Below, piece after piece: positions 23,101-35,963 of a stretch of DNA of 64,000 nt. The stretch's first letter is position 1. Each line of letters begins with the position of its first letter. The translations under genes and the position numbers were made by a program. The stretch comes from Hypomesus transpacificus. Its lineage: Eukaryota > Chordata > Actinopteri > Osmeriformes > Osmeridae. The stretch is from the NCBI RefSeq assembly GCF_021917145.1, contig NC_061075.1, positions 5,169,240-5,233,239 on the forward strand. The letters run 5' to 3'. A model generated the notes under the pieces. It had not been told where the DNA came from, did not search any database, and was given only the letters and a program-made list of their open reading frames with translations.

Positions 23101-26100
23101 GCCTCCAGGGCGTCCACAATCTTGGCTTGTCGAACGCTGTGGTCCTCCATGGCCTGGAGGAGTATAACATTCCAAAATCAGACAATTATTGATAGGGGTA
23201 GAAATAAATTGATTTGACAACTGTGTATGAATCCCCTCCTTGAATGAGCACTTACAAGCTTGGACAGATTTGTTTGTTTATTTTACAAACATATCAAGGT
23301 CTTTCCAGATCAATAGCAGGCAGAACTGGGTTGATTATAGGGATCAATTACGTGAACGTGTTTAAAAGAAGGAGCACAGCGCCCAAGTTTTTACACATTG
23401 TTGGTTTCCCTACGACCTGCATTCTGAGCCGTGCTCATCTTACAACACTTGAATTAAACGAAAGTTAAGCTTGTTGCAGACGGTTAAATGGGGTGAAATA
23501 GAAATATCTCGGGCATGACCTGTCTGGCAGCCTGGGCCTCGGTGTGCAGGCGGAGACGCCTCTTGTGTGCATCCACTTCCTGTTCCAGTTGAGTCTTGGC
23601 TGACTGGAGCTCCACCATCTGGGACACCACCCTCTGCTGGTCCTGTTCCTGGCGCCTCTTCCTCTCACCCTCCTCCTCCTGGAAACACACACCGTTACTG
23701 CCCACTGACCCCAACCCTGCCTTCCACAAACGATGGAAGCTAAACAGGTTGTTAGACGACACATCCCAATCACATCCAAATTTTTGTGCGATAAATTAAA
23801 TCGTTTTGTAGAGAGGTGCACGGAAGGACAACTGTGTGCCATGGTGTTTTTTGTGTGCAATATTACGAGTTTGTGTGATACGACTGGTGAGTAAAGGAAG
23901 AAAAACTTGAAGACATACCAGTTCGTTCTCAAGAGCGTTGATCTTGTTCTCGTACAAGGTCTTCTGGTCTAACAGCTCCTTCATAGCGAGCTCCTTGGCC
24001 ATCTGGATACCCTGCATCATCTCCTCCTTGGCTTTCAGACGGGCCTCCTCTATCTCCACCTCCAGCCTGCGCAAAAGCATGGCCGCCCAGTTGCATTAAC
24101 AGAGCCAGGAGTTGTTTGTGTTTTTTTTAACCACCACAATGGCAAATAATCACAAAATTAAGAAAATACATTTCTCTATAGCGCACAATATAGTGAGATT
24201 GATAGACTAACTAACATTTTACAAGATTCATTTTAAAACCTTGTTGTTGACTCACTGTGCTCTTTGAGCCGACAGCAGTTCATTTTTGGCAAACTCGAAG
24301 TCCTTCTGACCGTCCCCAGAGCCCGTCCAGCAAGACACGCGTTTCCCAGACTGCACTTCTGCCGGATGGTTGAAACGGAAGTAGTGGTGTCCACCCAGGA
24401 TCACCCTGTCACCCTGGCAACCACAGAGAGACACAGAACACAGGTGAGGAGACATTTATGGCTGCCATGTTGGATAACTAAAATGTATTATTTCTGACCA
24501 ACCGGATTTCCTATTCTTACATGGTGCAGGACTGTCAACTCGGATATCAGGGTCCCATTGACAAAGGTCTTGGCGTTTTCCATGGGTGTGACGCTGACCG
24601 TTTCACTGACATTTGAGATAACACTGTGTGGTGGGGGAACAAAACATGAACACATAAAAAACGTTTTGGGAAAAATAAAGAAACAAACTTTTACCTCTAA
24701 CTGACACAATAGTAAAACAGCTCTGTTACAACATTTTTATCAAATATAATTAATATAATACAGTAAGATAATTTAAGATGCACAACTACTACACATAATT
24801 AACTCTGTTCTAACCCCATCCGCTTCGAAAGGTATTTTCTACCAGCCGCCACAGCGGTTGTCCCTCACCAGTGGTGGTCTGCTATCAGAGCCCCGGTCAG
24901 ATGGATGTCATGAGCCGACTGGGCCTTGTGCTGGCCGACCTTGGTTTGTCCCTCCTTTATCATGTACAGCAGCATCTCCGACAGCTGCGGGTCCTCATTC
25001 AGGTTCACCAGGTTAGGGAGGCGGTTGTCCACTTTAAACGTGATGCCCGCTTTCTGGAGACAAAAAAGATAAAGGAGGTGGGGTGTGTGTGTGTGTGTGA
25101 GGGGTGGGGGGGTAGGAAGGTAAGGATATTCTATCTCATGTCTGTACATGACACGACTGTGTATAGTCAGAATTTTGTGATGGATTAGGGCTGTGGTTAG
25201 GACTGGTTGAGGTTCGTGTCCAATTAATATCACCTGTAACTCTTTGGTCTCCTCGCGTTTGCGTATCTCTGCCTGTTCCAGCTTTTCCCTCCATGTTCTA
25301 GCACAAGGTAAAAAGAACCATTCAACCACAAAAGCATGATTTACGTTAGAAACAACGATACACATCCCACTCAGACAAATTAACAAGTCACATGGTACGG
25401 TACTGTGCAGTCCCATGTTATAAAATCAGTCTGAAATTAAGCAAGGTCAAAGCAAATATATATACTGTATGACCGCCGAAGGGTATTTATTTCCAATACA
25501 TTTCCTGTCTCATTGTTACAACCACCGAGGGGAAAGCAATACCTCATAATTCAATCATAAGAAAAGCCACTCTAGCTATGGAAAAGTTCACTTTTGCCAA
25601 CCATACTTGCACTGTCGTAACTTCACAGTGCCATCTTCCCAGTTACTTTTGTACAAAAACGATGTCAACCGTGACCTCTGTGTCATGTGCGTGTGGAGGT
25701 TGTGCACGGCTGCTCTGCTGACCTGTGGGCCTCCACCATCTCCTTTTCCTGCTGAGTGAGCTGGCTCTTGAGAGCCGCAATCTCCTGCTGGAACAGCCTC
25801 ATATCCTCTGGCTCGATGCCCTGGGTGCTCATCTGGGCGGCGCGAAGCTTCTCCACTTCGGCTTTCAACTCTGGGGATGATAAAAAAAATCCCACACACC
25901 TGAGGACTGAAGATATTAAACTAGTGTGTACTAAGAAAATGACATTACATGTGCCGGTGTTATTTCAGGGCAAAGCCTGTTACAAGAGCTCCCTCTAGGG
26001 CTGAAAACAGTGAAGTGCAAGAATGCCTAAGTACAAGTACAGGAACAGGCATGAGTTTGCTTGTCTGTTTTCTGGATTCTGTTTCGTATCCTTCTATACT

Positions 26101-27907
26101 TTACATAACCTTGTGCAGGTACTGGCTTAGCACACATCCACATGTTCAGCAACCGCAGCAGATGACGCAACATTATGCCGCATTACCATGAACGGATGTT
26201 TACATACAAGTGATTAAACCAAGCAAGCAAGCAAATAAACATGGCTAATATATAGACAAACTTCCAAAGATGATCTTTATGTAGAAGATCATCTTTGGAA
26301 GTTTGTCTATATATTAGCCATGTTTATTTGCTTGCTTGCTTGGTAGCCATGTTTATTTGCCATGTTTATTTGCTCCCAAATTCAACCTTTTTCCCCTTAG
26401 CAGAGCAGTTAACTTTCATTGTATGATGACTTGACAGTCTATTAACTTGGGCTCAGAGGCAAGGTTAGAGCTAGGGCTTAATTTAATTAGAGGTGAAAAG
26501 GAGGCAGTGTTGAAAAGACACGTGACTGGGAGAAGAAGAAAAAAACTCCCCCATTATAAAAATTAGGTAAGCATGATGCCTTTTCCAATGCCACATGTGG
26601 TCGCAAGTAATCTGCCATATTAAAGTAGTCGGCAGATACCATAGATATAAAACAATTGCTTAAAATTGTGAGTATTCCCCCCATAATGGCAGGGAGAGAG
26701 AGTGCAAGATGAGAGGGAGAGTTACAGTTGTGTTCTTTAAATGACATTATTGTTGTTCACTTGTGTTTGTTTTGTATTGTTTGAGCCTCTGTCTAAACCC
26801 AATTTTCAACTCCTATGTGGATGGACAATAAAGTTTTTCATATTAAATTGGAAGAGCCAAAAAACGAAGAAAAAGTGCACGCTTGGATGAAATCTGGCGG
26901 GCGTCCGAGCCTGACCTCTGATGAGCTTAGCGTTGGTGTCCTCGTTGACCTTGGCCAGGTTGATAATGGTGCGTGCCTGTCGGGCGTAGCGTAGGGTGCT
27001 TAGGCTCTCCTCCACATTGCTGCCCGCCGGACTCAGCGTGGCGATCATAGCCGTCTTTGAGTTACCGCCCAAACTCTCTTTCAACAACCTGGATGCCCAC
27101 ACACGGAAAGAACATGACCTCTCAGGTAACCTTCCATCACTTAAGATGGTTGGCTCATAATTATGAGGCATTTTCAGACACTCAATGCTCGAGTGTTGTA
27201 TTCCAGCATGTGAGGACAGATTCCTTGTAGGTGTGTGTCAATGTGCTAAATTTTTCTCTGCACGTGAAGACAGACTTTCTTGCAGGGTGCGTTAGTGTGC
27301 GTGAGACCATGTGAAGACTTCCTTTTAGGGTGTGTGTGTGCGTGTGTATCCCTTGTCCCTCACCATGTGAAGACTGTCTTGCTGTGTGTGTGTGTGTGTG
27401 TGTGTGTGTCTATTCTTCTTGTTGTCTCACCATGTGAGGACTGACTCTCGGTAGGGGGTGAAGACCTTCCTCCTGGTCTGGGCCTGCTCTGACAGGGCTG
27501 AGATTACTTTGCCCAGGGTCAGCAGAGACTTGTTGATACTCGCCCCCTCCTACACACACAGGGCAAGGATGATGAGGCAGGCTGAACTTGAACTTCAATT
27601 CAATATCAGAAGCGAAAACAACAAAGATAAAGATAATCCTCCTTTTCACATTAATTTTAGACTATGAATTACTTTTCGATTAATTTTTTTGACAGCGCAT
27701 ATAGTAGTAATCCAGGTCAATATATTAGTCGGCGGTGACGTGAACCCTGGAGGCGACTACAGTACGGAGGGCAGAGTTGAGTGCATACCCTAAGACGGTC
27801 TCCGCTGGTCTGGGCTGAAGAGCAGCGCTCACTGCCTGCCAGGTCCACTAGGTTGATCCTACTGGTGATCCTGTGCTCGTGCTCCTCTTCCTCCACAAAC
27901 TCAGTCT

Positions 27908-27943
<36 letters not shown>

Positions 27944-30510
27944 CGTCACAATTAGTGGAAAGACACATATGATCTGATGAAAGCTGGTCATACACACAGA
28001 ATAATGTTGACACACACACACACGATTGTACCTTGGTCTGGGTCATAACCAGGGTGAAAACAGAATGGGATCTGGAGCTCTTGTCATTCATGCCCGTGGC
28101 TGCAGTGGCTCTCTGCTTGTTGCCAAGCTCCAGCCAGCCCTACGAACAGAGTGGGATCATTTTTTATGATTCACAATGGATTGAGCTCGAACTGTAAGCA
28201 GCAATAATATTAAACAACAATTATTGATTATATTCATGCTGAGTGCTTTTTGCTTACCTGAATGTCTGTGTAGGAACTCACCACATTCCTGTGTGGAAAT
28301 ACAAATCCAATGAATCCAAAAGACAAGCCACACATCACAAGCTACTTTTACCACAAAGCGAAGAAAATAATTGTTTGCTCACGTCGACAGCTCAGCAACA
28401 TATGGCCCATGAACTGGGTGTTCCCTCACTCTCAGCTAAAACAGATGAATCAAGATCAATATTATCACCATAAACAAGCAAGGTTATTTTTCAAAGACCT
28501 GTACAACAAATGCTACAGACCAGCCACCTCAAAGAGAGACACTGAACACCATGTATTTCTTTTTTTGTCTACTCACGGGTAATCTCTTGTGGTTTTGTTC
28601 ATCCATTGCCACCAGCAGGTCGTGGATTTTCTCGTTGTACACCTCAAAGTAGCTCATCTCTAGGTGACAGGTCACCTGTCGCGGCAATCAATGAAACAAA
28701 GTGTTTATACATCTGAAAACTAGCTGTGTTCCTTCTCCTCTGTATGTGACTGGATGCTAGATACTCGGCCTACCTCCTGAGTCTGAATTGAGGACAGTCT
28801 GGAGAAAAGCCCCTCACAGAATCTTGGGATAACGCCTGCTTCTTCTCCAAAACCCATCATACTGGAGAACAAGTTGAAATGCTTTCATATCTAAACAATA
28901 TTTAAGTTTAACCTGCTTTAAATACATAAAAAACTAAACTGAGGACGTTTGTGAGACACTTACGTGTAAGACTTTCCAGAGCCAGTTTGGCCATAGGCAA
29001 ACAAACAGGTGTTGAATCCTTCAAAAGCTCTCTCAAGGAGAGGCTTTGCTAGTTTCTCATACACTGTCTGCTGGCTGGCATATTCTGGGGTGCTTTTATT
29101 AACCGAGCAGAAGGAGAAGTCGTAGGTAAAGGAGTAACTCTGTTTGGTGTCTGGGTGTTGGACCACAGTCTCCTGGTTATCCATGAAGATCACTTGCAAG
29201 GCTTTCTCAGTCTTCTCCCTGAATACAAAAACAATCATTATTCTAAGACATGTTTTTATTAATTGTATTCATATAATGTAATATTATTTATGACGAACTC
29301 CAAAAGCAAAGTAGTTGAAAACAAAAGACAGGGACAATTCCAAAAAAGTTACATAATCCTCATACCTGATGTTGAATGGCCTCACTCGGACAGCAACTGT
29401 CACTGCACTGTTCTCCATTTTCATATCCTGCTGCTTCAGAACCTCGCTGAATAACACCAGAGGCTCGGTAGAAACGGCTGTCGGTGCAGGAGTCACCACT
29501 GCTGGTGAAGAGGTAGAGCTCCTCACAGTGCTAGCATTTACGTTGGGTTTTGAGCTAAGTAAAGGTGTAGTTTTTTTCACCAGGGCTGGAGACAAAGTTG
29601 AAGCAGGGTTCGCTTTCTGAACACCCGACAGGAACCTGTTTGAACGGGGAGTAGCAACTGGTTTGACCTTTTCGACGGTCATCTGTGGTTGTGTCTTTGG
29701 CTTGTCCATATTTGCAGATTTAACTATCACTGCTTTAGGGACTTCCCTCCCCGCCAATCGTTCAAAAACGTCCTTCTTGGAACTGATGTTCTCAAACACA
29801 GTCTTCCTGGTAGGTGTTGACGTTTTGCCCTGGTCCTCCAACTTGGCGACGTCCCCATTAAGTGTGGCTTTAGTCGTAGTCTGTTTTTGTATGTATCTGG
29901 CTGATCTGTCAATTACTCTGCCTTGTGTGGTCCCTGGATTTTGACATTCTTTTGATTTGTTTGTAGAAGCGGAGTCCTGCAAACTAACTGATCGAAATAT
30001 ACCTGCAGTTCCAGGTGTTCGAGGATTTGACTCTTGTAGAACTTTGGACTGCTGAGCGTCGGTGCCGCTGGCCCAACGTTGTCTTTCTGCGGCTTTGCCA
30101 GTGCTATTATCATTCTTTGCACTTTTGTCAATAGAGCCAGTCCTTGTTCTGCGTTGCAAGGTCAGTCGTTTCTCGGGTGCCGGGGTACTGTTGAGAGTGT
30201 TCTCGGTCATTGTCTTTTCGTGGTTTTCAGCACCCGTTTTCCTCCTTTGAAGCGTGAGTCGGCCACGGCCAGGTGTGCCACGGTCATGCCCACCGCTTTT
30301 TGAAAGAGCCGAAATGACATATGTCCTGTTTATCTCCTTCGATTTATCAATTGATCGGTCGTTGCACTTGAGGGATCCTGACGTTATCTCCGATTCCTTT
30401 ATTTCTGCCTGTTTTCGGTCCTTTGAACTGTCGCGTACTGGTACCTTTGGCATTAAGAAGTTGTCATAAAAAGCAGTGTGCTTTTTGGCAGGTATGGAGT
30501 ATAAAGACAT
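17128..30510 (-). CDS. kif14: Kinesin family member 14 (mitotic kinesin-3), complete, 29 coding exons
   Basis: Plus-end motor for cytokinesis; in mammals it binds PRC1 through its N-terminus and citron kinase through its C-terminal half. Exons (5' to 3'): 30510-29366, 29218-28964, 28861-28774, 28675-28577, 28435-28383, 28288-28258, 28139-28032, 27905-27789, 27549-27431, 27088-26916, 25870-25723, 25297-25234, 25053-24869, 24623-24521, 24413-24256, 24066-23919, 23678-23520, 23153-23021, 22911-22818, 22674-22536, 22206-22100, 20769-20669, 20496-20266, 19997-19810, 19330-19175, 18872-18750, 18567-18493, 17809-17668, 17501-17128. They sum to 5,016 nt in one frame, 1,671 aa (human 1,648). Basic N-terminal region 1-364; motor 365-~715 with P-loop GQTGSGKS (458-465), switch I NDKSSRSH (575-582) and switch II DLAGSER (614-620); coiled coil; FHA domain about 815-895; further coiled coil; C-terminal end SSNEDPRWV like human. 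The donor after 22,536 (GTTCGT) is weak. Confidence 0.96.
18151..18171. repeat. Poly-C run, 21 bases
   Basis: Uninterrupted homopolymer in the kif14 intron between exons at 18,493 and 17,809. Length is likely to vary or be misread. Confidence 0.9.
21157..21215 (+). repeat. 21-bp direct repeat in a kif14 intron
   Basis: ATAAGGCCGTGACATCACATC occurs twice in tandem and a third, partial copy follows. The surrounding intron (20,770-22,099) also holds a GT microsatellite near 21,001. Confidence 0.8.
21302..21440. repeat. Poly-C run (27) and AT microsatellite
   Basis: C homopolymer at 21,302-21,328 followed by TATA/ATAT tracts to about 21,440, inside a kif14 intron. Confidence 0.85.
26219..26343. 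repeat. Perfect 58-bp inverted repeat (long hairpin)
   Basis: Arms 26,219-26,276 and 26,286-26,343 are exact reverse complements with a 9-nt loop, in the kif14 intron between exons ending at 26,916 and starting at 25,870. A short direct repeat of GCCATGTTTATTTGC follows on the right. No terminal features of a known MITE were seen. Confidence 0.9.
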
Positions 30511-30589
30511 GTTCAGGCTTCTAACGTATGTCTTTAGAAACGTTTAAACCGATCCAAGCGAATAAATCCAGAAATCCGGCACATATGTC

Positions 30590-30776
30590 CCTGCAAAGTT
30601 AAGCTTGCATTTAAATTACTTGACAGTGTTAAAGGAAAACAGAGATCATCCAGTAAAACATAATTGTCATACTTTGAAACGTTACACCCGGTTAGCTGTA
30701 AGGCTAGCAAGTTTGCTCTAGCTTGTACGTAATGTTAGCCAAGTGTGGACTATCCGGTGATTTTATAGAATTTACC
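30590..30776 (-). other. kif14: Probable 5' UTR intron of kif14
   Basis: On the minus strand AACCAG|GTAAAT at 30,776 is a good donor and TTTGCAG|GGAC at 30,590 a good acceptor. That leaves an 80-nt untranslated leader before the ATG at 30,510. Human KIF14 also starts with a noncoding exon. The upstream exon would lie about 30,777-30,900. A TTTGAA motif on the minus strand at 30,903-30,908 could be a cell-cycle CHR element; this is a guess from motif and position. Confidence 0.5.
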
Positions 30777-31090
30777 TGGTTTTTAAAACAACTGAAATCA
30801 TAGGATCGTGTAGAAGTATTTGCAATCAAACCAGATACAACACAATTCGTCTTTTGTTTACCATTGCGTATTCCTCACTTCTTCCGTATGCCCGCCTCAA
30901 GATTCAAACTCCAGTCTCTAAACTTTCTGTTGGCCTATTGAAAACCATTACGTCAGCAAACGCTCCAAATATGGTCACGTAGAACTATCAAGAGACCGTA
31001 GGTGGCAGTGTTGAAGAATTTGGGAAATATCTATATTTTAACATCAATTTAAATCGTCTGGGACTAGCATTTTTGTGGAAAGACAAGTTG

Positions 31091-31111
31091 TTTATTTTCA
31101 ATCCATTTATT
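31091..31111 (-). terminator. ddx59: ddx59 polyadenylation signals
   Basis: Two AATAAA hexamers on the minus strand (31,091-31,096 and 31,106-31,111), about 80-95 bp after the ddx59 stop. They leave only some 180 bp to the probable kif14 first exon. Confidence 0.55.
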
Positions 31112-31186
31112 CATCTAAATATCACAAAACATAGACATGTACCGAGTGCATCCAAATAAATTACAAGTGTATTCCACAGAAGCCTT

Positions 31187-34100
31187 TTATTTCTTTGAAC
31201 TCCTGGAGTGCTTCCTGATGATATCCATGAGGTTGCTCTTGGTGACTATGGTGTCCTTGTCATCCAGGCCCCCAGCTGCCTTGGCTTTCTGCTTTTCTCT
31301 CCTCTGCTGCTCGTGGAGGTGGGGAGAGTTGAGGAGCTGTGGAGGAAGCTGGGAGCCTGTGGGTCTCACCCGGTTCACCACCTCCAGGAACAGGCGCTTG
31401 TTGTTGTTGTTCAGAAATGTGATAGCTGTCCCCCTGTGGCCCAGCCTTCCTGCTCTGCCAACCTGGGGTGGGAGGTGCAGAGGTAGGGAGGAAAGAGTGG
31501 AGGTTCGTTAAAAGGGGGCAAGGGCTCAAAATGTGAATCGTGCCTTAAATAAATGATTCCCTTCGTCATTCTCGCGACATTTGGAGTGAACCAACCTGAT
31601 GAACGTATTCATCCATGTTGGGGGACATGTCAAAGTTCACCACCAGCTTGACATTTGCCAAGTCGAGACCTCTGCCCAGCACTCCTGTGCTGACCACCAC
31701 CTCAAAGTCCCCTTCGAGAAGACCCTGAAAACATACAAATCAGTTGGTGGAAAATTTCCTTTACAGTGTTTGACTATTTGTAAGCGGTCCCCTGGTTGAC
31801 CTCACCTTGAGGATGCGGTTGCGTTCCCACTGGGTTTTGTCAGAGTGGATGGCCACAGTGTTGAGGGTCATCACCTTTGTTATAGCCTCACACAACAAGT
31901 CTGCTCCTAGCTTACAGTCCACAAACACCACCACAGGAGGCTGGTAAAGCTTCCTATCCTGGGTAGACATCACAACACAGAGATAAACAGACTTGAACAA
32001 AAAGGATTCATAATTCTATACTTCATACTCTTAAGGGTTTTGCACTTTTCTTCCTTTTATACTCCCCCCCCTTACAATAAACTCTTCTCAATATCTCAGA
32101 AAAAGATACAAATGACTGTCTGTTAAATATGTTGTCATAGATAAGATTTCTATATCTTTTTTTGTGAGGCCTGAATGGTAAAAGACTGAGTATTTCCACA
32201 TGTGGTAAACAAGATACAGCTATTCAAAAATTTGCTAAAATTTAATTCCTCCAATAGGTCTAGGAAATCACTGCATGGGCTTTTTGGTATGAGCCGTTGC
32301 TTGGTTTCCTGGAGAAGGGCCCACCCATTTCCTCTGGAAGGGGCGTATGGGCTGCCATGATGTCTGTCTAAATATGGTCCAGAGGGAGACTACTTTAAAC
32401 GAGCCCCAGTTCCCACCTCTAGTTCCTAAAACGGCAAGCCAATAGCAACCTACCCTGTGGCATTGTGAAGTGTTACAACCAAACGTGAAATTCAAACCCC
32501 CAAGACACACAAGAACAACACAAGAAGCTAGTTTCCAGGACACAGATAACACATAGCCAACTATATACTGGATTAGAGAGTCCCTTTAGTGGTTTAGTTC
32601 TAGATTTGCTTGTTTGGGTTAAGGAAACACTAAGTTCCTCTGAACATACATTTAGGATCTCAAATAGCTTCTTTTTCTTGGAGGGCTCCTCCACCCAGAG
32701 CAGGATCTGTCTAACATTGGCACACGGTTGGTTCTTCTCCCCGATGGTGATGCGGACCGTGTCTTGTGTCAGCCGGGCTGCTAGCTGCTCTGTTCCGACG
32801 GGGATGGTGGCAGACGTCAACAGAGTCTGGTGGTCCTCAGGGACGTCATCTAAAACTTCTAGAACCTGCTGCTGAAAGCCCATCTTCAACATGGTGTCAG
32901 CCTACATAACCAAATGATAGGTTTAAATGCCTGTCTGGACTCACCAGATCGTCTGTGTTAGTCTGATGCAAATATACTTGAAGTGGTATTGAATTGTTGT
33001 TTTACAAGAAGAGCATACCTCGTCCACCACCACAACTCTCACTGCATCTAGCTTCACTGCCTTCTGCTTCAATACATCCAGGAGTCGTCCAGGGGTGGCT
33101 ATTATTATCTAAGGAGCAATTCATCAGAATAAATACACAAATATAAGTACTGTATAAATATGTATCCCATTATGTCAAACATTCAGAATACTTTAAGTTT
33201 CTGGGATTTGTGAGTCTTGAGAAAACATTGATGCAACATCAAACTGTTCTCAGTTGTACTATCAGGGTTTATACACCTAACTTGACCAATGGGGTTCCAT
33301 GACTTTAAACCTCATTTCCATAATCAGAAATCTCACTCTCCATGACTTTTCTGCATTCACATTCATGCAACAAGTAAGCACACAAACATATTAGTTGCAT
33401 AGCCTCCAAACAACTGTTACAGTCTCTGTGCACATATGGGTGGTCTATGTTGAAAATAGACTTCAACAGGTTTTCCATGACCATGCAAGGAGCCCTTTAC
33501 CTAAGTCTGTACCTTGATGTTCTGTTTAAGGCGGTGGAGCTGAGGGGGAAGGGGCATGCCCCCAACCAGCAGGGCTGTCCTCATGTTGGGGAGCCCCAGC
33601 ACCAGCTCCTTGGCCTGCCGTTCGATCTGGATGGCTAGCTCCCTGGTAGGGGTCAGGATGAGAGCCGCAGGTCCAATTGCTGGTCTCTGAGGGAAAGCAT
33701 TGGAACATGCCTACATATTTTATTGTATCTACACTATTGTACTGACACAAATCACCCAGTTACAATACAAGAAACATGTCCTCAGTATAGAAAAGTTGCT
33801 AAAGGCAACACCAAATTACTTTTCGGTCCAGCTGCATAATCAAATTGTTCCTTATCACTGTTTAAGCTGTATAGTTAAGAGTGAATAGGAATTATTACTC
33901 AGATTTACAAATATATACTGTTAATTTTGATATCCTGTCTAAACAGCATTGCAACCTCTTTCTAGGTCAGCTGCAAATATGAGTAATGGTCTACATCATA
34001 AAATTGCCTCTTATCCAACGTCTTTGCTAGTCTTCTGTACAGGCCAATGTACATAAGACTTAGAGGAATACAAACTAGGAGAAAAGATTGTCAGACAGTA

Positions 34101-34986
34101 GCTCCCTGTCCTATCACTGTACCTCCAAGGCCCTCACAATCACTGGCAGGAGAAAGCCCACTGTCTTCCCAGAGCCGGTGTCTGCGCTGGCGACCACATC
34201 CCTGCCGGTTAAACCCACAGGCACCATCTGCATCTGTACTGGTGTAGGTGCCTGATAACCAGCCTTCTTCAAGTTGGCACCAAGAGTCACAGGGAAGTTA
34301 CAGTGCTCAAACTCAATGATGGGTCTGGCTACCTCTCTGCCCTGGGTGGCTATCCCCAGCTCCTGTTTTACCCTCTGCACCTGTTCCTCAGTAAGACCCG
34401 AAATGAATGGATCATCCTTGTAGGAATAGCCCTTCTCTAGGTCCCTGACAATAGTATCAGTGCTGTCGGCAGAAAACTGGTCTGACAGCGAGGTCCTTGC
34501 TTCCCCTATTTGTTTATGGTTAAATGCGTCCTCCCCAAGGCTCATTCCCATTTTAGCCAGGTGATTGGCTTTGCATTCCAAACTGCACACGTCGTTATCC
34601 GTACTGTCACAAATGTACTCCCCAAAGCGACCACACATGACGCAAACGGGCTCCCCGGGTTCGGGCCATCTCTGGCTCTTTCGGAATGACTTAACCGGTT
34701 CTTCCTCCTCCTCGCTATCTTCTGCCAGAGACCCCTCGGAATCCTCTGATGTATGAACAGAACTTATAGACGGGGATGGAGAGTCTGTGTCTTGGTGGAC
34801 TGGATGTCCTTTTGTTTTAGTGTTCAGATCTTTTTCCATACATTCTGTAGGCCTAGAAGTTGCAGAGGAAATATGGGTGATGGTTTCTGGAATGTCATCG
34901 TTGCCTTGGCGCACCTTACACTTCTTCGAAACTGAGTTTGTGCTTTCAATAGGTCGCTTTACCTTGAGTGCTCTTGGCATAAACAT
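31187..34986 (-). CDS. ddx59: DEAD-box RNA helicase DDX59, complete, 7 coding exons
   Basis: ATP-dependent RNA helicase with an N-terminal HIT-type zinc finger; human variants cause an orofaciodigital syndrome. Exons: 34986-34123, 33686-33513, 33108-33019, 32901-32650, 31958-31806, 31724-31596, 31462-31187. All introns are phase 0 and the exons sum to 1,938 nt, 645 aa (human 619). Seen in order: acidic, serine-rich N-terminus; zf-HIT cysteines starting [13 protein letters not shown]-motif region (APTPVQMQM); motif [11 protein letters not shown]; Ia PTREL; Ib TPGR; II DEAD, split between exons 3 and 4 (DE|AD); [27 protein letters not shown], the family's variant of HRIGRTGR. It lies upstream of kif14 on the same strand, as in human. 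An acceptor-like CTCTAG just before the ATG suggests a 5' UTR intron. Confidence 0.97.
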
Positions 34987-35963
34987 TTTCTTCTAGAGTT
35001 AGCAAGGTAAAACAAGAATCAAATCAACCCAAGTTACTTCAGACGTGTCTGTCCTTTTCTCTTGATCAGTCGATCTAACACGATCTAAACGAAACACGAT
35101 TTCACGCAAAACTGGAATTAGAAATGAATAGTCCACAGTAAAGGAAATGTTTCTACTTTTAAATGAACACAAACATTTCATCTATCGAGTTGTTTTTACT
35201 ATCATCACGGACATCCGACCCATGTTGATGACGTTGTCTCAAACTTGCATGCTGGGTAGTGTAGTTCAGCCGATATCCTTATCATTAAACCAATCGTTGG
35301 ATTGATCTGGCCATGTGTTACATACCATGCTGGTTTGTGTTGCGTAGTTGATTGGGGTACGGTTGCAAACAACCTTAAATGTGTCTGCCATAGACATTTC
35401 AGCATCATGAGCTTAAGACATATTTCACGAGTAGGCTACAACCCGTTATATTTGCACTGTGTACACACTGTAAAGGCATGCCCTTTATGTCGAGCAATAA
35501 TAGCTGGGTGGTACGCGCACGCGCAGTGATGCGTGTCTTTGATAGCCACAGTGCGGCAGGAAAACCGCATTAAGCGAGAAGAGGCTGAGATTGCTTAGAG
35601 GCAGGATACGAAAATGATCCTTCAGAAAAGGAATATGTGAATGTACAAAAGACAAATCCGTTTGCGTGTAGAAGCAGTACTTAAAAGAATGTGAGTTTTT
35701 TTTCTCCGACTGGGTTGAAGATGCGCCCTTCGGACTAACATTCCGAACCGCTATTCAGCAAACCTGATTTCAACTGGTAGCAGAATGGAAAATAGACCAC
35801 AGGGAGAATGATTTATGGAATTCGTAGCATACTGACCATTTCGAACGAAAAGTTAATACATGAAGTAAAAATTGACACTTTTGATTCCATTGGAGGGATG
35901 TCATCGATTTGTATTGCTTCATAATAGCACACTGTACTGTAGTTTTTAGAAGGCTGGTTTACA
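34987..35963. promoter_or_regulatory. Shared upstream region of ddx59 and camsap2
   Basis: 977 bp separate the divergent start codons, so it must hold both 5' UTRs and promoters. A GC-richer patch with CGCACGCGCAG lies near 35,515-35,526. No TATA box or other clear element was identified. Confidence 0.5.
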
